From the NCBI GenBank assembly GCA_964023275.1, contig OZ029928.1, positions 1,736,001 through 1,800,000 on the forward strand: a DNA stretch of 64,000 nucleotides. The letters are read 5' to 3'. This document shows, piece after piece, positions 44,401 through 59,400 of the stretch. The stretch comes from Norana najaformis (taxonomy: Eukaryota > Annelida > Clitellata > Crassiclitellata > Hormogastridae). Numbering within the stretch: the stretch's first letter is position 1; each line of letters opens with the position of its first letter. The position numbers and the translations under genes were made by a program. Under the pieces are notes generated by a model, which searched no databases, was not told where the DNA came from, and was given only the letters and a program-made list of their open reading frames with translations.

Positions 44401-47400
44401 TTATTTATTTACGTTGTTACATACGGCGTATAAAACAGGACCGAGAGGATCGAGTTGCATGCTTTATGACTTCTGTTCATTTTCGCTGGAGAACCGACTT
44501 TATATAAAGGTGGTGTGTGTGTGACTTTTGCTCAGAATGAATTTTAGTTGTTGGCCCTGCGTTAACGTTTTGCTGGCAGTCTCTTGACTTAGTCGAGTTT
44601 AGTCTTTTTTTCTTCCTGCGGTTTCCGCTGGTTTTGTCGCCGCCTGAAGTCGATGTCTTGTCGCTCTAAGGGAGTCGTGCTATGCAAATAACCAGCTTTG
44701 CAAATAAAATTCTATCCTAGTGCTGGTATCCTATTACATATCTCTCGACAACCTGCAACAGCATGTACAGTATGTATTTATGCATGAATGTATGTATTTA
44801 TGTATGATTATATGCATACATGTATGAACGTGTGTGAGTATGCATGTAGGAATGCATGTATGAATGTATATGTATTATGTAATTGGGTTAAGCAGGGGCA
44901 TAATTTATGGCCATTTTAGGCTTGCGGCAGCACATGGACGTGGTCATTGCATGAGATGAGTGGAGCCTCTATCGATCTTTGATCACGTCGTGCTGACTTT
45001 CACCATACCATTCATAGATTCTTCTCTCGTCAAAGTTTGAGCGATAGCCGCCTTTTGCAGCATGCTAGCAGAGCCGGTTTATCATTAGCTTACATGTTCC
45101 ATCTTTACGACACAAGGCTTCGATTGATTATTGTTGACCTTCTGTCAATAGGTCGCATAAGATGCAATGCCACAATTCCATAGTTTGATCCGGAGTGCAG
45201 AGCGATGCGCCGGACGGTCGGGCGTGCCGAGAGCCAGACAGTGTTAGAAGCCAGTGGATTCGGCTGCTGCAAGAAAACACTCCTCGCAAGATAAAGAGCG
45301 GGATTATTGGGAGTCACCCGTGACTAGAAAGATAGTTGACGACATTTGATCGATCTTTCATGATTCTTGGTCGTTCCGGTAGATATCGCAGAGTCCATCA
45401 TTCTCTGATGAGAATGTCTGCGCCATTTGACACAAAAGTCGCCAATTTTAGCCGAGATACAGAGGGCTCTGCTCAACCAATATATTGCACAACGTAATGA
45501 CGCATGGACCTGCTTCAAATAGTGACTGAACCGAGCTAAGATCATTACTTCCGTTCTTACGGTCCAAAATGTGCATGTACAGCCTCAATTCGACATTCAT
45601 TCTTCAGCAAGGCACGATGAGCTGCTTCCTTTCCTGGTGTGGCTCTGCTGCATTGCTTCACGAGAAGAAGGATATTTGTCAGACAATCTGAAGCTGGCCA
45701 AAACATGACCATTTCTAAAGAATCCAAGCATGGATAAGGATTAATTAATATCTACCAGTCCCTCTTCAACCTGACATTCAGCTCTCTGGTTGCAGAGAAA
45801 GTAGTGAATGGGCAGATGTTATGCTACTTGGAATCATGCAACCTTATGACAAAGTTGCTATCTAGCTTTCAGGAAGGCAATTCAACAGAGATGGTTCTAT
45901 TGCGGCTAATTACCGACTTTTGTGACACTACTGATGCAGGATACGTCACACTGCTTGCGTATGTAAGCGCAGCGTTCGACACGGTGGAATATAACATCTT
46001 GCTGACCCCACTCAAAACCTCCTACGGAATCAACGATCTGCCCCTGGAATGGTTTCGTTAATTCCTGGGTACGAAGTTTGATGGTGGCAATTGGCTTAGA
46101 AACATCGATATGGGCACCAGTTCTATTCAGAGTCCCAAGTGGCTCGCTTCTTGGGCCCCTTCTTTACAAATCTGTACATAGCTGACCTGATCCAGATCAT
46201 CACGGCCCTAGGAGCACGATGACGATATGCTGAAGACGTTCAGTTGCAGAAGTCATGCCATCCGTCAGATGAACTCAAATGCGAGGAACTATGACAAAAA
46301 TACCACCCTGGATATATATAAATCGGTACTTAAATGAGATTGAATTGGTCGAAGATAGTTCTTCTGGCTGAACGCATTACATATTATAGAAAAGTTGTAC
46401 AGGGACACAACACCGAGAACATACAAGGCTGGGAACCGCAACATGTCATCGGGGACCTTAATATTCTGTTGGATTAATGTTTATCGATCGTGGATCAAAG
46501 CCATTCCGGGGTAAACCGATGATTCTGAGTGTGGTCAGCAAGATGTTATGGTCCACTATAAACTATCTTAGATAAGTGTCATTCGGCAAAATTTATCGCA
46601 CGATGCTGCTGTGATCCAAGTTTAGTTTAAAGCGCCTGAACTACTGCAATGCTGTCCTCGCAGGCATGTCACAGCTTCATTCCGTCCTTAACTGTTGAGC
46701 CTAGATATTGGCGAACATACCAAAAGTCTCTCATTTTTATACTACATGCGATAGACGCTGCACTGGCTCCAGGTTGAGGAAAAATTTCATTCAATATCCT
46801 CCTATTTGGGGTGAACATCGGTGATTGGTTCGGCTCCAGAGTATGAGCCAGCTGGGTCGACGAACGCTGCCTCTGCGTGTGAAGGCTTGTTTCCTCAACC
46901 CTCTCGTGAAGTGATTTCGGACCCATAGTTCTTTCTCTTTCATTGGACAATTCTCATGAAACAGTCTTCAACTAGAAATTAGAACCTTACCGCCGTCAGT
47001 GAAATTTTCAGATTATTAAAAACAGATCTTTTCACAGCTGTTAGATAGCCTTGCCTCAGCGCCGTTGTGGAATTCTTAAGACACGCTATACAAATTTTTA
47101 GACGTACATACATAGATACAGAGATAAACAGATACATACATACATACATGCATACATACATACATACACACATACATGGATGCATACATACATACTGGCA
47201 ACAGCTAACTCACTGTTCACAAAGTCGCTTCAACCTCTCATACAAATGCGAAATATATTTCTGCATGCAAATAAGGATTTCTTAGTTTTTTTAAATTTAT
47301 ATTCTGTTAATTTTTATTTTTATTTATGTTCCATACTTTCTTTGTTCTGTCTTTAAAATAGCAGCCTTTTCCTAACATGTGGGATAGTGCTGCATGTTTA

Positions 47401-50400
47401 TTTCTTTATTTGAACTTCTTACCTTCAATTTCTTGATTTAGGATAGTTCTTAATTATTGACCGCTGTCAGTGACAGCTGACTACTCTATGCATTCCCTCT
47501 CTGCGATCTGTCTCGTGCGACGTTTCTCGATAAGGAAGGGCTACCTTAAAACGACGGAGGACGTCATCAGAAATTCCCAGAGCCGCCAAAGACCTCTGAG
47601 GTACTCTTGCTATCGTTTGCTGCTGCCCGTGGTTCACTGACGCTGCTGGCATTCTACCGATCTGATTCCTCATCTCTTTCACTGGAATTACACTGTGTAA
47701 CAAAGCTTAACTTTTGGTTTGTTCCTGGGTAGTTAGTGTTGTTTCCTAATGGCTTTGCCTCAGAAGTATAAAAATGGCTATTATTTCCTAAAAACTTTGG
47801 TTTTGTGACTAGGACAGTGATATTCTGAAATTTACCCATTTTGCAGAACATTTAAGATGAATTCAGTGCTGAGTAAACTTGGGGTTACTGCTAGAACTAT
47901 CTAGAAATTTCATGAATTTTCTAGAACGTCCGAGAACCTTCTAGAACTTTCCAGAAATATAAATAGCAGTATAAATACAGTGGCCTTAACCCCACCAGTT
48001 CAGTTTAGTTGTAGCTGCCTAAGTGGATACATATTTGAGATGGCATCAAGGGGGTGCAAGCATCCGGCAGACGCATTTTGCTATGACTGCGGCCAATTTA
48101 TAAAGATCAGAGTGAAAAAGTACTCCGTGTAAGGATCTGCTAAGATGTGCGAGGCCTACAAATCATATTTCGGCATGCCTCTCGGGGATGAAGATAAACC
48201 CTTGGCACCTCATTTCACCTGCGAGCATTGCAAGAAACACTGGAAGGTAAGATGAACAATTTGCAATTAATACTCGCTTAGAATGCGATATCAGATGTTA
48301 TAAAAATTTAAATTTTGTGTTGTAATTCAACATTTTCTGCAAATATTCAATGTCACTGAACAAATATATCATATGCGAAATATGTTGCGAGAATGTCTTA
48401 CATATTAGTCATGGGTGAAATATATTTAGTTTATTATGATCACAATTTCGTTTTGTTCTTTTGCAGGATGGTACAGAGGGGAAAAGGAAGCCATGAAGTT
48501 CACTATCCCAAGAATTTGGCGAGAACCCACTGACCACTCAAGCAATAGATAATTCTGCATGTTAGATCCTTCCAAACGTCGGACTGGCAAGGATGCACCT
48601 GCTATCACGTATCAGGACCTTCCTTCATCCATCGCGCCGGTGCCCCACTGCCATGAGCTTCCCGTACCCACTCCTCCGGAGAGAAAGCAGCAGTCTTCAG
48701 AAGAGAGCAGTAAGTCAGAAGCGAGGAAGACGTTGGAGATCCAGATTACAATTTCCGAGCTGAATTGAGAAGCCCATACTATCTCAACCAAAAAGACCTC
48801 AACAATTTGATCAGAGATCTTGGTCTCTTCAAGTCCAATGCCGAGCTTTTGACGTCTAGGCTTAGACAGTGGCACTTGTTTGGATTAAAGTCTGCAAATC
48901 GCAGATGAGAGGAAGCGTCACCAATCTTTGTTCAGCTTCTTCACCAAATAAGATGGGCTCTGCTTCTGCCACAATGTGGCTGGCCTGTTCGAGACTGTAA
49001 CTCGAACTAGTGGCGTCTCTTCACTGACAGTTCATCCAGAAGCCTCAAAGCTTGCTGCTTCATAACGGGAACAAGTACCCGTCTCTTCCCCTAGATCACT
49101 CGGTGCACCTCAGAAAGGATTACGACAGCATCAAGAGCTTGCTGAGACGCCTTGAAGTATGATGACTACGGCTGGGAGGTCATCGCAGACTTCAGAATGG
49201 TAGCATCGCTGATGGGTCTCGTAGGCGGTTTTACCAAGTTTCCTTGCTATCTTTGCCTTTGACAACAAGGTGCACTACAACAGGCGGGGCTGGCCACAGC
49301 GGACCGAGTTCTCTGTGTGGAGGAACAACGTCAAGTGGGAGCAACTAGTGGATCCCAGAAGGTGGTGATGCCACAACTGCACATCAAATTGAGCCTTATG
49401 AAACAATTTGTCACAGCTCTAGATAAGGAGTCGGCAGTCTTCAAGTACCTTCCAGACTTCTTCCCTAAGCTGTATGAGCCAAAGGTGAAAACTGGTTTCT
49501 TTGTCGGAAGATACTGGAGTGCAAAGAATTCCCCAAAAAGCTCACTAGGAAGGAAAAAGCATCTTGAAACAGCTTTGTCGAAATGGATAGGGGCTTCCTG
49601 GGCAATCACAATGTCGAAAACTGTGTGTAGATGGTTGAGACTCTGGTGAATAACTACGGCAAAACGAGCTGTAGGATGTCCACCAAAGTTCATATCCTTG
49701 ATTTCCATCTTGATAATTTGAAGGAGAACATGGGAGCGTACTGGAAGGAGCAAGGCGAGCGCTTTCACCACAAGATACTGGACTTTGAACGTCGCTGTCA
49801 AGAACAATATAACGAGAACATAACGGGAGACTACATCTGGGGCTGATTCGTGAAAGTGATTTACAGTATAATCGTAAATCTTGAAAAACTACTCACTTCT
49901 AGATCTTTTGTGGTCATTTTTATTTCACTTTAGTCTAAAAGCATGTTAGTTTTGATTCATATGTTGTTTTTCCGACTTTATGTGAACGACAAGATGCACA
50001 TTCGCCCGTACTGGCCTAGTTAGCTACATCAGTAAGCGCGTATGCCAAGGAAGCCTCGGTGAGTGAGGATCCCAGGTTCGCGTCCCGGTCGTGGCTTATT
50101 TCAGAGATTTGAATCTCGGGCTAGTACGGTCCGTGCGCGGGGACCTTAAATGGCCTGTAGCGGTGGTGAAGGATCTCACCCGTGCGCGGGTGGAGGCCAT
50201 ATGGTCGCTATAGAAAAAGGTGTACAATTTACAATTTTTTACAATTTTTTAATTGGAAATAGGTACAGTGTAAATATCAGAATATCACTGTCCTGCTCAC
50301 AAAAGCAAAGTTTGTGGGGAATAACAGTCATTTTCTATACTTTTGACCATAAGCAAGTAGGAAATTAACACTTACTACCCTGTAACAAAAATTGTGTTAC

Positions 50401-53400
50401 GAAAGGTTATTGGAGCTGGTGCTATACACTGAGTTCGCTTCGATGCTAGATGCTTGCTACTTATAAGTATAATAGTCAGCTACTCATAACCGGCGAACTG
50501 AATATCCATTTCAAGGACTCATGCTGTCCGAATACAGTCAGATCTCAGGGTGAAGCCAGCTTCCCTCTGGGGTCACAGTCTCCTACTTTTAACTGCTGCT
50601 TATCTACACACTCAGCCGGCCAATCTAGGCAGTTTGATCTATTATTGAATGGAAAAACATAGACCCAAAGATTAATTATTGGAGCTGGCCTTTTAAACGG
50701 TCCACTCTGTATGAACGGCCATGAAAGACCGTTCCTCGGACAAACTCTTCACCGTCTGCGAGTCTTGAATCCGCACACTGATCGGCAGTTTGCCTTCTGG
50801 ACTGTGAAGCCTCGCCAAAGGCCTCTCACTCAATGATTCGATGTAGCTTGCCGTATTTGTCGAGAAGCCAGACGTCTTAAGCGGCGCTTCGGGCCTACGC
50901 AGAGGCTGAGGACAGTGCTACCTGTAACCGACGCATTCAACAAATGCATGGCGTGTTTGGGGAAAGGAGCTTTACTTCCACAAGGTGATCGAACATGAAA
51001 GAGATATGTTCGATCAAGTCCTCTCAAGTCACCATCCATTTTCTGTCAGACTCCTTTCACCTGTCGTTGTATGAATTGATCCGAGTAGATAAAGCTGCAT
51101 CTTTTATGATCATCGCCAACATATATCGTCCACCATCAAGTTGCCTCCATACCTTCTCTGACGATTTTTCGGACATAATTTCCGTAATTACTGCCAGTGC
51201 AAATAATCGTCTGCTCGTTTGATGCGACTTTAACTAACCGGGCAATGATGGAAGTCATATTGGCCACGCGTTATACGATTTATTAACGTCATTGGATCTC
51301 TGCCAGAATGTTTCAACTCCAACACGCAATGGAAATCTGCAAGATTTCTTAATCACTGATAATCCTGCGACGGTTGGAAATGTCCGGGTTAGTGACGCTG
51401 GCTGTATATCTGACTACAGTTTCATCACTGCCTCAGTAGCATTGGGTACATCCCGTCGTCCTGTTGCATTTTCGTGTCGCCTTATCAAGCAGATCAACAA
51501 GGTCGAGTTTGAGCAGACGCTGTTAACACAGAACTGTTTTTCGAACCAGTCCAGACACAAGATGCTTTCGTAGAGCAAATCTCTACCGTTGTTCTGAGGG
51601 AGCTGGATAAAGTTGCGTCTGTTTGTACCTGATTTAGAAGACTTGCTAAGCCAATCACTAAACGGCCTTCTTATCATACAAAGCAGGTCAAACGAAATCG
51701 TCGTCTTGAACGTCGTTAGAAGAACACTCAGCAGGAAAGCTACCGAGTTGCGTACCAAAGAGCATGCAGGGCGTCTAATAAAGTAATCGTAACATCTCAA
51801 CAGCAGTTCTACCTTAACCAGTTGGACATTGCCGAAGCTTATAAAAATCGATTGAGCATTACAAAGAAACTGCTTCAAACAGTTCTTGCAATGAAAATAG
51901 TGGCCTTGAGGATAAAGAGCTCTGTCTTGGTTTTTCAACATTTTGTGCTGCTAAAAATGCTAATTTAAATATGTACAGTATTATCGAAGCTCCCGTTACA
52001 GTACAGAAAGTTGCTAGACTCATTGGAAACGTGCCATCTAAATCATCACATCTGGGACTTCATTCCAACTTTCCTTATTAAATCCTGTTCAAATGTGTTT
52101 TCCATCCTCATTGCTGACCTGGGTAACCTCTCCTTCTGCGAAGGCCGTTTTCCCTCTGCTTTTAAAACTGCTCTTGTGACACCTTTACTTAAAAACCTGA
52201 TCTTGATAAGGACTGTCTGCCTAATTATCGACCTATTTCCAATCAGAATGATATTTGCAAACTGCTTGAACACCTATTTCTCGTACGTATTCAGAAGCAT
52301 GTAACATCACCGGATTTTAGTTCTTTTCAGTCGGCTTATCGTAAACACTATTCAACTGAGACTCCTCTTACTTACTCATTTAGCAATACATTTCATTCAA
52401 TGGATTCCGGCGAAGCATCTCTTCTTATATTAGATCTCTTGATTTGAGTGCTGCATTTGATATTGTAGGTCATAGTATTTTGTTGTCTCAACTCTATACA
52501 TCTTTTTTAGAATTACTAGTTCCTTCGCTGGATATCTTCTTATCTCAATGATGGTTCTCAACGAGTGGCAATAAACTCATCTCGCTCTGACCTTATTGCC
52601 TGTCCTTCAGGTGTACCTCAGGGTTCTGTCCTCGGGCCTCTCGTTTTTTCTAGCTTTATTTTTCGAAAAATTGTCAAAATGCACGCGTGCATAATGCAAC
52701 GGTCCAGCAATACGCTGATGATACTCAGCTCTAAGTCGCTGTCTCTGAAACAGATCCATCAGCTAAAACTGAACTCGAACACTGTTTGCCTCTGCGTATT
52801 TTGGTTCTGCTTTACTGATCTCGCAATCAACTTTGATAAGTCAGAGGCAATTATTCGTACAACTCCTCAGCGTATGCAGCCTTTCTCTCCTCATTCATCT
52901 ACAAACCTTGCAGGAACCAAAATCTCACTATGACAAAACTGTAGGTATCATGCACCACTGACAACTTGCTCACTTTGACTTCACAAGTATCTTCGATTGG
53001 AAGATCTTGTTTCTACCACATTAAGGGCTTTCATTACATCAGACATTCTCTGATTAATGACATGGCTAAAACAGTTGGTTCTCGATTAGACTATTCTAAT
53101 GCAGTGTTATGCGGTATATCCTCTTTTCATGTAAAAACCTCCAGGTGGTTTACAACTCTCTTTCTAGGATTTTTACATGTTTTTCTTCACCAAATGCATT
53201 AGGTCGCCTTCGTATACATCACTGGCTTCCTGTTAAATGGCGTCTCAAGTTTAAAATCGCACGCTTGACCTTAAAGGCTAAGAACATCGGCCTTCCATCA
53301 TACATAAATAAGCTGTTGAATCCATGTCGCCCCACTAGATTCTTGCGTTCTTCTGATCCTGGTTTGGTGCAAGAATTTAGGTTCAGTACAATTGTAGGAT

Positions 53401-56400
53401 CATGTCCCTTTAGCTACTGTGCTCCTGGCATTTGGAATCGTCTACCACAAAAGACCCGACATGCAGACTTGCTATCATCTTTAAATCACTTGTTAATACT
53501 CATTACTTTAAGCTGGCGTTTGCATGATTTCATTTGGGCACCAAGAGAACACACATCCGCGCCTCAGATTCAGATGTGCTGTCATTGCGTGCGTTATAAG
53601 TGCTGCAATAAATAAATAAAATAAAACTTCGTTCTCCAGAATACTTGCTAGTTCTGTGTAAACACGAAACTCCACATAACTGTTATTAACGTTCCATTAG
53701 TATGCAGAGTTCATATGTCAAAAGACTGACTCGGCCTGCCGTCATTTCATCCAACGACTGCAGAATTTCACATTTAGAGCTCCATCTATCTCCATCGAAG
53801 GCCTTCATCAGTTTTTGCTGTCGTAGCCATCGAAGTCTTGCGAGCTCGACCTTCTGTCGCCTTTCTGATTAAGGACTTTGTAGATGAATTCTTGTCGTTT
53901 TTATCGTTGTTATGAGTGAAGTGTCGCTTCTAACTTTTCAGCAGAGGGCTGTTATTTCGCCATCTCTTCTATTCACAACTGGCCTAAACTTCTCGACATT
54001 TTCACGTGAGTGCCGTTTTTGAAACGGTCGACCGTGACATTTTTATGAAGAACCTTGAGACGTTATTTGGTGTTATGGGCCGTGTTCTGTCATGGTTGCT
54101 TTCATTCCTTTCTAGACGTAACCAGACAATAGTTTTTGGTATTACTCGGTCTGACAGATCCTTGGTTCCAATCGGTCTTCCACAAGGTTCTGTCTTAGGC
54201 CGCTACTCTATAGCATGACACACACGCGTATGTCCATAGCCAAGGTGCATAGGCGATCTATGTACTGGAGAAATACTCCACATGTCGGTGGTGCCTGGTG
54301 CCATTAGTTCAATCACCTTCGGTTGAACCCCGAGATACTCCAGTTCATCTGGGTTCCCGTGGGCAGATCTAGAAAACTGATGTGCCAATTCTGCAGCACT
54401 GCTTCTTTGCGTGATCTTGTTGCAACCATCTCTGTCCACCTCTTATCACGTGATAAGTGTTTTTCGAACGAGCTTTCACCACTTACATCAAATCCGGACA
54501 GTAAGCCGTTCGTTTACAAGTGAAGCCACCATGTCCCAATGCATGCATTCATATGTACCATGGTTCATTATGACATTGCTGTGTATGCTGGTCTAATTCC
54601 TTTCCGTATTAATTATTGCAGTCTGCAATAAATGCTGCGACTCGGTAGAATGGCGATATGCCTAGATTTTAGTTTATTTTCAGCTTCATGCGGGATGAAC
54701 TACATTGCTTACCAATGCAAAAAGAACATCGAGTTTAAGAGCTTAATGTTGATGCGCAATTTTATTTTAAGGATGCAAAGTTTGATCCTCAAGGCGCGTT
54801 GATGGGCAGCAACTGTACTGTATTCTTGAATAGTTTCTCATGACCACTTGTTGGTTGGCTTTTGGTTTTGGATGACAACTGATTAATTGATCTTGACAAT
54901 CGTCCGCTTACAACAGTTTATAACAGCTTTCCACTTTCTAGAGGTTCACCATCGCCACTTGACGGGTGTTGGTTGTAGACTATTATTCTGATAGGTGTCT
55001 CAGCCGTCTTTATGCCTGCGTTATAACCATGTGTTGCATAATGCCTGGCGGAAGCTGCTTTGGTGTCAACACGTCTTTCGGTAGCTCTCACCTGAACTCG
55101 ATTAGAACAAGTGCACAATCCTTAATAATAACTTCTGGTGGTAATAAATTAGACTCTAGAAACACTTTAGGTGCTTTACAACTCTCTTTTTTCAAGGATG
55201 TCTTTTTCACTTGAGAATAGACGCTGAATTGCGTTTCTCTCAACAAGCTCATACCTATGATCTTATTATTTAGTCGTGTTGTAAAATCTTTGCTGCATAT
55301 ATAAAATTACTTCCACTGTGACAACGTCGCAATATACACTGTAGCTTGTTCCTAACAACTGGCTGAAATTTCTTAAAACTTATCGGGCAATGGTAAGGAT
55401 TGTTCGGTCGTTTAGCAGAGCTAAATGTGATATTCCCTTGCTTTCCTCTTATGAAATGTAACTTTTCGTAATAACACATCAGGTTTCTATACTATCGCTT
55501 CTTGAAGATTACGATCTGCAGCCCTCTACACATAAATTGGACAATATCGGATAAGCATATGAAGTGACAAAATTAATGCATGAAACAACATTAGGGCAAA
55601 AAATTAAATATGTACAGATGACAAAACAGTAATACTGTCGAGAAAAAAGTGGCATACAATGTTCCTTTTCCCCTTATATCATATTCAACCACACTGTCGC
55701 CTGTATTAACAAATACTTCATGTATAGAGCAGAATATTAGATACATTTGAATGCCATATAACTAGCATTCTGTGTTGTACTGTACCTAATTCTTTTCTCT
55801 GGTACATGCGACAGATTTACCCTAATTATTGTGAAAATTAAAAGAATCCGTAACTCCTAAAACAAATTTGCATTTTAAGACACATTTATCTTAATTATAC
55901 GCAGTGTTAAGTTTATCAGAGGATTTTCTAGATCCCATAAGTGACAAGCTCTGAATTTAATTGAGAATATTTAAAAAGGTGAGTGTTACTCTTATCCACC
56001 TTGTTGCTGTTGCCTCCTTCCCCATAAATTATATGTTCCATGTGGCTTAGCATATCCAGCTGTAACTCTGTTCTAGCAAGAATTAAATGCTGTAATCGGT
56101 GATTTTTTTAACTGTGTTGCCTTAGATATTCGCTTTATATACTTTAAAGTTAAACTTCGTATACTTCGAGTTTAAACTTTAAGTGTAATAACTGTAACAA
56201 TAATAGGATCAGTTCAACCTTAAACTAGTAGAAGCTCAAATGAACAAGAACTTTCTAAAAGCTGTTTAATACTCTAACAGAGTAGTGCGTGTAACGTTGT
56301 TCAAATGAATTAAGAATTGAATTCTTTATTTTCAGACCAGTCTCCAACTATCACGTATAACGATACACAAGATGTGGTAATGGCAGATGAGAACGTCATC

Positions 56401-59400
56401 ATAACATGTACTTTAAACTATAACGGATCGGTGGTACCAGCTCCTACACTACAACCGTACTTCTACTGGACGAATCCTAGTGGACAAAATGTTTCAAGTT
56501 CTTACGATTCGACGACAAACAACACGGCTGTTTCTCAGCTAACAGTCACAGCTGGTCGACAAGCAATTGTGCCATACACATGTCATGTCTATTTACAACT
56601 GACACCTCCAGCCATTTCGGGTTATGTTAATAACATTCCGTCTGTCAACTGCAGCGCCATTTCTCCTACAATCATTGTACTGTGTCAGTATCCTTTCGTT
56701 TACAGATTTTAGTAGGATAGGCATATTTCTATTTTAATGGTTACTTGATCTATGTCTCTGAGGATTTTTCTATTAAAGTAAGCTGACAAAGGCCTAAGAC
56801 TGGACATTTTAGGCCGTAATCCACAGCAAAAAACAGCAAAATAATAAAATGAATTCGATGAATTCGTGAAAAAAAGGAACGGATGTTCACGGTCAAAACA
56901 ATCAGATAAATATCATGAAGGAAAACTGAAAAACCTTAAAACCAAGACCCCAGTTCATATTTGGCCGACGATTTTTCATCGTACTGCTTAAGTCAAAACT
57001 TAAACATCGAAGTTCAGCTAAGCAACCTTCACCAAGCTTGAGTGCATAATGGTCGGTGTGACGTCTTCGTGATCGACTCGCTGTCCCTATCAGCATTCAT
57101 TCATCGTTCATTCATTCATTCATTCATTCAGTTCAGGGTCCCAAAATCGTGCAATCACTCCGACCGTCTTCTGGTACAGTTTTTCCTGTACTCGTCGGCT
57201 GGGCCTTTGGCTACGTAGAGTCGTCTGCGCTGACTCCGGGCGAGTGACTCGAGCTGTTTTTCCGTCTTTACGTCCTCCCTCAGATCCTGATTTCTGACCT
57301 GGTCTTCTCGGTCCGTTGAGAACAAAACCAGAGACAGTTCCGGATTGTTCAGTTCAGAGAACATTCACTAGGTCGTAATCTCCTATATCCTTTTAGAGGA
57401 AGACATTCGCCTCCTTCAATTCGTTCAAGAGATCGACATTTACTGTCTTTTTGGTCCGTCGAGAAAAATTCCTCCCCTGTCCGTGCACCGTCTAACCATA
57501 CAATTCTATACACCTGTCATACCATATCCCACGTCTATGTCCACAACAAGCTTTGGCGCACGCCTAGCACGCCATACAAGAAAGAGTTCTCAAAAGAAAA
57601 CGCATTTTATCATTTAATCATAACGGATATTTGTCAGTCTCCAGACATTCATACTAGCTTTCATCGAAGTTTGAAACCTGGTATCTTTATTAATATGTTT
57701 CATGGATCGAAACGTGTCATTTACGATCTTTCAACCTAATTTCACTAGCTTATTTTACAAATATTTAGAGTAATAGCATATGTTCAGACTCCGGTTTCTC
57801 ATCGGCTATGCCACTCGGTCCTGGAATTCTCACCTTACAACTCTGAATGGGAATCCGTTGGTGGGGCTAATTTTTAAGTGGAAGCATTTTGCGAAAATGA
57901 ATGTTTTTGCTCTTTGAAGATCCCCCTTCTTTACCGGAAATTGTGGCCACATCTTCTGGATTTGTTGCCTGTGAAGCAAAGAATCTAACGTGTTACTCGG
58001 ATGGAAATCCTCCACCGGATTACAACTGGGTGGATCTAACATCTGGAAATTTAACAAATGCACAGAAGATCATTGCAGAATGCGGAGTTAGTTATACATG
58101 TAATGCGTTAAACATAATCAGAAATGCCATCAATGTCAAATCATTGATGTTCTATGAAGCCTCGATTACAAATATCACCTGCAGTAAGTACTTATACTGT
58201 ATCACGCTGTTAAAAACGATCGTTTCAAGAAGCTATATAGGCTATTATTTCTTCTGCGTTGCTTAAAGTGTAGTCTGCAATATGTCCCTCTCATTAAGCT
58301 TTGACATACCGGCCATAATTACCGGTGGCTTATGTTTCGAAGGAGGGATGAAATGAGACTAAATGCACAGCAAAGGGGTGTTTCTTTTAATCCAAAACCG
58401 ATATGCATTTATATTGCAGGACTACATAAAGTCTGACCTTTGCAAAACATAAAACTAAGCTTGGGCAAGCAGCTAAGAATTATCGACAATCACTCGATTC
58501 TGCGGTCCGTGAGGATCTTCTGGTCTCGCGCTTAGTAGAAAATTTCATACTGAAGAGTTGAACTACAGTAGAGAAAGCTTAAGAAACATTATCAACTTAT
58601 AAATTTCAATTTTTACATTCGTTGGACATTGTTATTATAGGACGATTTATAAGCGTAAGTTAATGTGACTGCTAGTAGTGCTTTAGAGCTGTTGAGAGGT
58701 TCTTGAAAAGGCTATGCAAATACTGTAGCCAAATCTGTTCCTTCAATGCCAGTTGTTCGGAAGCAATCTTTATGCATGAAAATGGTCTGGACTAATATTC
58801 ATCCCGTAGTCATAAATCACTACTTGACCACGGGGTTCAAAAACACAAACTAACATGTGACTGGAATATTCTCAGCGCCATTACAACGTATGAACTCTTA
58901 ATTTAGAGCTTTTTGTAAATAGCTTTACTCGAAGACTTACTTGTAGTTCACCAGAAGCCTACGCTATGTTCAAATATTAGGTCTGTGTTACTGTACATTT
59001 CACTTGTTTGCAGTACGTGGACTTTATAGCCTAATCTTTCTCCTCTAACATAACTGTAACCAACACGCAAACGCATTATTTTTTCTGTTGCTTTCTCTCT
59101 CTCTCTCTTCATCATACTGTCGGCGCCTAATAATTGAGGAATTTCGTTTTGAAAGTTTTCCAGTTGCCTTTATAGAATTTCCTCGTGCGAAAAATATGCA
59201 CATTTCTGGACAGACTTGCAGTTACGATTTTTGCGAATGTGAATGCAACACTGCATCTATCCTATGTTACGTGGATGCATTTCCGCCGCCATTGTATGAA
59301 TGGCTCCTTCCAGATGGCAGCCGAGTTGAAGGCCAAACTGTTGAAGCTTATATCAGTGGAATATTCGTCTGCAGGTCTTACAAATTAATAGACGGATGGT

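Larger units (their letters stand above)
47716..50392 (+). mobile_element. HX DNA transposon, copy 2
   Basis: The left end TTTGTTCCTGGGTAGTTAG (about 47717) pairs with the right end CTACCCTGTAACAAA (about 50374-50389), giving an inverted repeat of 30 or so bases with TAAGTGTTA inside. It contains the heat-shock array, TATA box, two-exon transposase and a tRNA-like SINE in its 3' part. It is in the Ig1-Ig2 intron of gene B, sense to the gene. Copy 1 sits in the corresponding intron of gene A but antisense, so the two insertions are independent. Confidence 0.8.

Noticed and set aside
44415-44760. Possible solo LTR (starts TGTTACA, ends GCAACA, internal AATAAA)
   Set aside because: No target duplication and no second copy seen, so the boundaries may be chance.
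47067-47285. Frames rich in HTYI repeats
   Set aside because: Translation of a CATA microsatellite.
50020-50100. Functional tRNA gene
   Set aside because: A and B boxes are present but no intact acceptor or anticodon stem; SINE is the better reading.
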